Positions 59,392 to 64,000 of a stretch of 64,000 nucleotides of DNA are shown here, in pieces; within the stretch, counting starts at the first letter, position 1, and each line of letters opens with the position of its first letter. The position numbers were made by a program, and so were the translations under genes. The notes under the pieces are model-generated. The model did no database searches, was not told the origin of the DNA, and saw nothing but the letters and a program-made list of their open reading frames with translations. Source of the stretch: Capitulum mitella. Taxonomy: Eukaryota > Arthropoda > Thecostraca > Pollicipedomorpha > Pollicipedidae. The stretch spans positions 28,196,923 through 28,260,922 of the forward strand of contig CP099847.1 in the NCBI GenBank assembly GCA_030062745.1. The letters are read 5' to 3'.

Positions 59392-61831
59392 AGCATTTTT
59401 CACGTATGTCGCTCAGATACCGTACGGCGGGCCCGACCGCAATGCAAAAGCCCAGTATTTGGCGGGAAGCAAATTTTTGCGACGTCGAAAGTTTTCCTTT
59501 GGCGATTATTTATGTTGGTGATTTTGGCAAGATGATTAGAACAATACAAACGGTATACGGAGGAAGACATGAGTATAGATCTTTTCATCTGTGGCCATAC
59601 AGAGTGTGTTCGCATTGAAGACGAACATGATATTTCAGAAGATCAAATCAGGTCAACTTTGGTCAAATTAGATTGGGAAGCCCTTGACAAATGAGTTATT
59701 ATCATGGATTAGTGCTTCCGAAACATATAGGACTAACAATGAACATTTTAAGAATGAAGACCAGTCTTGGACTAGGTTCGGTTGTAATCCGTTGCGGATG
59801 TGAAAATTTCGATATGAAATGTGATCTAAATCCAGATCACAAGCAAAGGATGCAGCCACGCGTGCAAATGACATGAGAAACACTAGGATGTATGTCCAAG
59901 TTTCAAAACCGCCGCACCAGTCTTACAACGTCAATAGCAATCGTAAAAAGGACGAAAGTTCCGTTTACCGAATGTCATTGGCCTGAAAATTTCCGAGAAC
60001 TTTGGGACTGCAGAATGGGTCCGTCTGTCATCTTCTGTCAACATACGAAGTTTAATGCCAATCGATACGTTCCACCAAATGTTATGTCACTTCCATTCTT
60101 TGGAACATGGTCTTATTTGACCTGCCCTGAATTAATGACGCTACGTGACCCTGAGTTTAAAATCTGACGCGAGGTGTAAAGATGACATGTGAAGAGGTAT
60201 TCCAAGTCTTGTATTTCCGTGTCTGTTCGCATTTTTGGCTAGCATCAGAAAACCAGAGGAGGTTTTCATGAAACTCCCTCGGCCCGGCGAAGGATAACAT
60301 GGGCTCGGGTGGAGGGGTCAATCCCCCCTCCCCGAGGGTTTTCCGAAGACGCATCAGCCGGCGTCTTCGGAAAAACCGCGGCGCAGCCGCATCAAATTTG
60401 ACACCGCTGTACGAAACTTAATAGAGGATCTTTTGGTGTGAAAAATTAAGGTCTTTGAAGACCATCATGTTGCGCGGTTCAGTCAGATCCTGGTTTTGAG
60501 GAAAAGTCATTTTTAGGGTGAACTTGGAACTGCTGCCACGAATACCGTTTTGAAGACAGACTTTCAGGCTTTGTATGGATGCACGCAATTGAACAAAATT
60601 TCAAAAATAGTTCAGCTGATCTTAGGTCAGGTCTCCAGGCCAGGTCAAAGTCAAAAATCATTTTTTCCAAACATAAAACTACCTTTCTAATGATATGAGC
60701 CAAAAAAAAAAAACATATGTAAAAAGTCACTACAGTTTCTAATGGTATACCACGTTTCAGATAGATATTGGGTCAGGTCACGAAGAGATAATCAAAAATG
60801 TGTTCGCGCGAACCCGCTTTTTGTAGAGGCCAAACAATGAAACGCCACCAGTTTCCTGGTCATGGCCTGATTCAAGGCTAAAATGGTACAAAGCAATGGT
60901 AGGGATGACCGAACACACACTCAGATGGCGTTGATCTTTTCTTGGTCATTTGAGGCCACTGGCCTGAGATAAGCTATACTGACTCCGGTGTACCCTTTTT
61001 TCTGGAACAGCTTGCTTCCTAGCGTGGTTTCTTTTGCGCTTTTTCGATTTCGAATTTGGCGCCCAAGAGTACCTAGGCATGGTACATATTTGGGATAAAG
61101 AGACGTCAAAAGGAGATGGATCAGACGGGTTTTGTCTGTGGTCTAACATTTGATGCCGTGCCTGCTTGATATTCTGACGAAGCCAAGGACGCAATGGGGT
61201 TTTTATTTTCCCATGCTAAGTACTTGGTTTAGTGGTAAAATTTTACCGGGCAGCAGTGGCTGGTTCCGTGGAAAACATTTCGGCATTTTTCTTTTTTCGA
61301 GGCCACTTTAGGCCAGTTTACCTAGTTTACCTCAGATGGGTAATCTTGGTGGTTGGATCTTGGAGGGGGGGGGAAGATTTACTGACCCCCTCCCTCATTC
61401 GAGTGCGTTATATTCGATCGGCCATCCGTGCGAGTGCTGCTTATTTGGCAGAATACTCACAACTGTGATTAATGCGTGTACATGGAAAATGGTGATTTGG
61501 TCATTTCGTCATTAAGAGTGGGTTACAGAGCACAATCTTAAATCACAATCTTAAATATCGTCTGTAAAAGGAATTTTGGTCGTGACTTTGGACGACCTTT
61601 ACATATGCTCATGTTTTAATTATTACATGTATTGTGATCTATTTCCTGCCATCAGAACCCAAGTTTTCTACACAATTATCGAACATACAAGAATTTCCCA
61701 GAAAATGAACAGTCACCGAAAGCGTGAAGCAAAGCATTTGTCGAACAAACTGAGTCCATTTATGAAAATGTGAATATGGTAAAATGCTCTCGTTTTGGTT
61801 GCCAGATATAGCACCATGCGAATATTCCCTA
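59392..61831. other. intergenic, possible unclassified repeat
   Basis: Several AGGTCA-type hexamers (for example near 60625-60650 and 60770) and a G/C palindrome near 60300-60340 recall the TTAA elements. No termini could be assigned. Confidence 0.4.
60341..60380. repeat. 15-bp hairpin
   Basis: GTTTTCCGAAGACGC, a short spacer ATCAGCCG, then GCGTCTTCGGAAAAAC. One extra A breaks the symmetry. It follows a G/C palindrome like those near TTAA element ends, but no TTAA terminus was found. Confidence 0.7.
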
Positions 61832-63080
61832 TTTATCTATTCCCGTACCCCTAAAACTAGAACGCAGCCCGTATAGGGGGGGGGGCTTATTCAGCCCCCG
61901 TAAGATCTCGAGAACTACCCGTCCCATTTGATCGCAACAAACGGCAATTGATTTGCCATGACGTGAACCACATTTTGAGAACAAGATATGTGGGCAAAAA
62001 AACAAAAACGGGGGTATTTCTTACGTGCTATAACCACAACATTTATTGACCGATTTTGATGAAATTGGTATGAATCAATAGGCAATACATTGGACGTTCC
62101 TCCTGGCCGATGCGGTAAGAATTGCGAGAAAATTTTTAGGCGCTCACAGGACTGGGAAAAGGAGAGGAATATTTTTTCAACTAAATTCGCATAAAAGCTC
62201 ATTTTTTACTTCTTCTTCTTTACTACTCTTTTTTGCTACTTCTTCATTTTACTACTTCTTCTTCTTCTTCTTCATCTTTTACTTCTTTTTACTTCCACTC
62301 ATTCTATGCTTCAAAAAAAAACAAAAACAAATCGTATCACATTGTGTGTATAATGCTGGCACAGACGGCGCCAGGAAAACGAAAAAAGGGAAACTGTCAT
62401 GGTTGCATCTTCATCAGGTCAGCCTACGACCTTTGACCTCAGATAACATTAGATAGCTGAGAGTTAAATGGAATGGCCGTAGGTTTATTTCACATTGTTT
62501 GAAAACATTTACATTCATTCGAATGGACTATATTTCTAAACTCCTATTTATGACCATCGTGATACATGGTGCGCGCGGGTATTTTGGGTCATAGTTCTTT
62601 GACTCCACCTCATATCGACCCGAAATTTAAAACGCAAATAGAGAACACTGTGCAAAGCTACATCAGTTCCGATATTGCATTTAAAAAATTATCGCCAAAA
62701 ACAATAGTCTAAAGCCAAATTTTGATCTTGGACCTTGACCTGATTTTGTGAAGTGACCTCAGATGAACAAAATAGTTTTTTTTTATTTTTGCCCTGTTAT
62801 TAACTGGTATACTCATACAAAGTGCAAAGTTCTTGTTTAAGAATTCTGGTTTTGGTGGCCATTTTTCTTTTACCTTGAACTGTGTCAAAATTGGCACGGC
62901 CGCCCAAAAACATGACCTGGCCCCTGGGGAGAAGAAAATTCCGAAAATTTCACATAATACGGAGCAAGAATTGGGAGGAGAATTACTCAGATATCGTGAA
63001 GCTGCTTTAAAACCCTGGAAATGGCAAGCAAAAACCAGAGGGGGAAGTTTTCAAACTTTCCACACGGGAATAGGGCTCAA
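61832..63080 (+). mobile_element. TTAA element family A, copy A6 (diverged)
   Basis: The left end reads CTATTCCCG followed by a G-run/C-run palindrome and AGATCTCGAGAACTA. The right end reads CGGGAATAGGG at about 63065-63075. Internal blocks are in family A order but strongly diverged. It is interrupted by a CTT-rich microsatellite near 62208-62290. The flanking TTAA is no longer clear at either end. Confidence 0.65.
62208..62290 (+). repeat. (CTT)n-rich microsatellite
   Basis: TTCTTCTTC and TACTTC units inside the decayed family A copy of 61.8-63.1 kb. Confidence 0.9.
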
Positions 63081-64000
63081 AATAATTACGATTCCTCTTC
63101 ATTTAGACGCTCATAAGGCGGTAATGTTTATTTCTATCCGTAAAATTTTTGGACGGAAGTAATGAGAAATACCAGATTTGTTTTTGTCTCGTATAGGTGT
63201 TATACCTGTATGCTTGTCAACTGTACTTACAAGTGGCTTCGTTGCGAGTCAAGCCCCCAAATGCAACAAGCGATAGAAGTGGGAAATATCTGCATGTATC
63301 AAATCTCGTGAAAAATGTTTTCGTTACATAACAGTTCATGCCGTTCTTAATTCTTCATTGACGTGAACTGATGGCCATTTGTTCCGAAGAATCAAAATGG
63401 AAACCTGAATCCCGTCTGATTTGATCCAAGAAGACTGCAGCTAACCGCACCGGAATGCGCTTGAAACATGCAGGTTTCTGCAGCGGCTGCAAGGCGTGGG
63501 TGGCGTCGTGGCTGCATTTCGAGCTCGATCTGATACCACTCCAACTCAGAATGGAAACGTCAGGTGGTCGTGAGGGATCGCCCGGCCAAGGGCGGAGCAT
63601 TCGTCACCAGCCGATCTGCGGGTCGCCGTTCAGACGCGGCACACTGAGTTTGGTCCCACGACGACGCTTTACTCGACACTGTTCAAAGTTCTTGGCACGC
63701 ACTTACTCATTTCGTATTGGTGCCGCCGAAAACCTTTCAAAAATAAAAACTACCTCATTCTGAAGCGTACTGTAAACAGTCCAACCGGTTCTTACAAAAC
63801 ATGATGGCATTGGCATTTGGCTACAAGTACACAAAGCACGGTAAAGGAACGGATTTTATACTCCAATGCTTAACTGATTCCCGCCCATAAGGCTGTGCAG
63901 GAAAACATATGAGCAGACGGCCATTAGCAATTCCCCTGGTGCAGAAACTCCGGCATTAAAGCACCACCCTGGGTCACATTATTCAGCTTGATTTGTTTTG
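63081..64000. other. intergenic, no gene recognised
   Basis: Short frames only, with no repeat family or exon signal that I can support. Confidence 0.5.

Overview
This is a eukaryotic nuclear window, most likely from an arthropod. Nothing bacterial or plasmid-like is present. Coding information is sparse, split into short exons with GT/AG borders, and embedded in introns and intergenic DNA full of transposon remnants, microsatellites and homopolymer runs. The one host gene I can recognise best matches the arthropod cell-adhesion protein Klingon (three Ig domains, one fibronectin III domain, GPI anchor). I cannot name the species; crustacean, myriapod or chelicerate all remain possible.

Layout. 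Positions 1-16 kb hold no recognisable host gene. They contain a 1.28-kb TTAA-flanked element (B1), a 92-bp tandem repeat, a (TTAG)n microsatellite, an inverted pair of transposon-ORF fragments, a short TTAA element (C1) and a dead LINE reverse transcriptase on the minus strand. From 16.6 to 55.0 kb a plus-strand gene of ten coding exons can be assembled. Exon 1, in a CpG-dense island, encodes a signal peptide. A 20.5-kb intron follows, then nine exons between 37.2 and 55.0 kb encode Ig1, Ig2, Ig3, FN3 and a C-terminal GPI-attachment signal. Every junction keeps the reading frame, and the conceptual protein is 471 residues. A possible poly(A) signal lies at 56.48 kb. Positions 56.5-64 kb are repeat-rich intergenic sequence.

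The rest of the window is shaped by mobile elements. Three families of non-autonomous elements are flanked by TTAA, the target used by piggyBac-type transposons. They are A (about 1.2 kb; four near-intact copies plus several decayed ones), B (about 1.2 kb; three copies) and C (0.38-0.65 kb; three copies). They share a design: short terminal inverted repeat, subterminal G-run/C-run palindrome, and many TGACCT/AGGTCA hexamers. In A these form a perfect DR1 nuclear-receptor motif and an ERR/FTZ-F1-like motif. In B they form everted palindromes. A 2.25-kb hAT element with a perfect 8-bp target duplication sits in intron 1 and carries a nested TTAA-element fragment and a frameshifted Tc1/mariner transposase.

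No single undescribed gene system is evident. The most interesting signals are the complete klg-like gene model with its distant signal-peptide exon, and the TTAA element families as carriers of nuclear-receptor-like site clusters into its introns. All identities rest on reading the sequence and on knowledge of the families; no searches were run.
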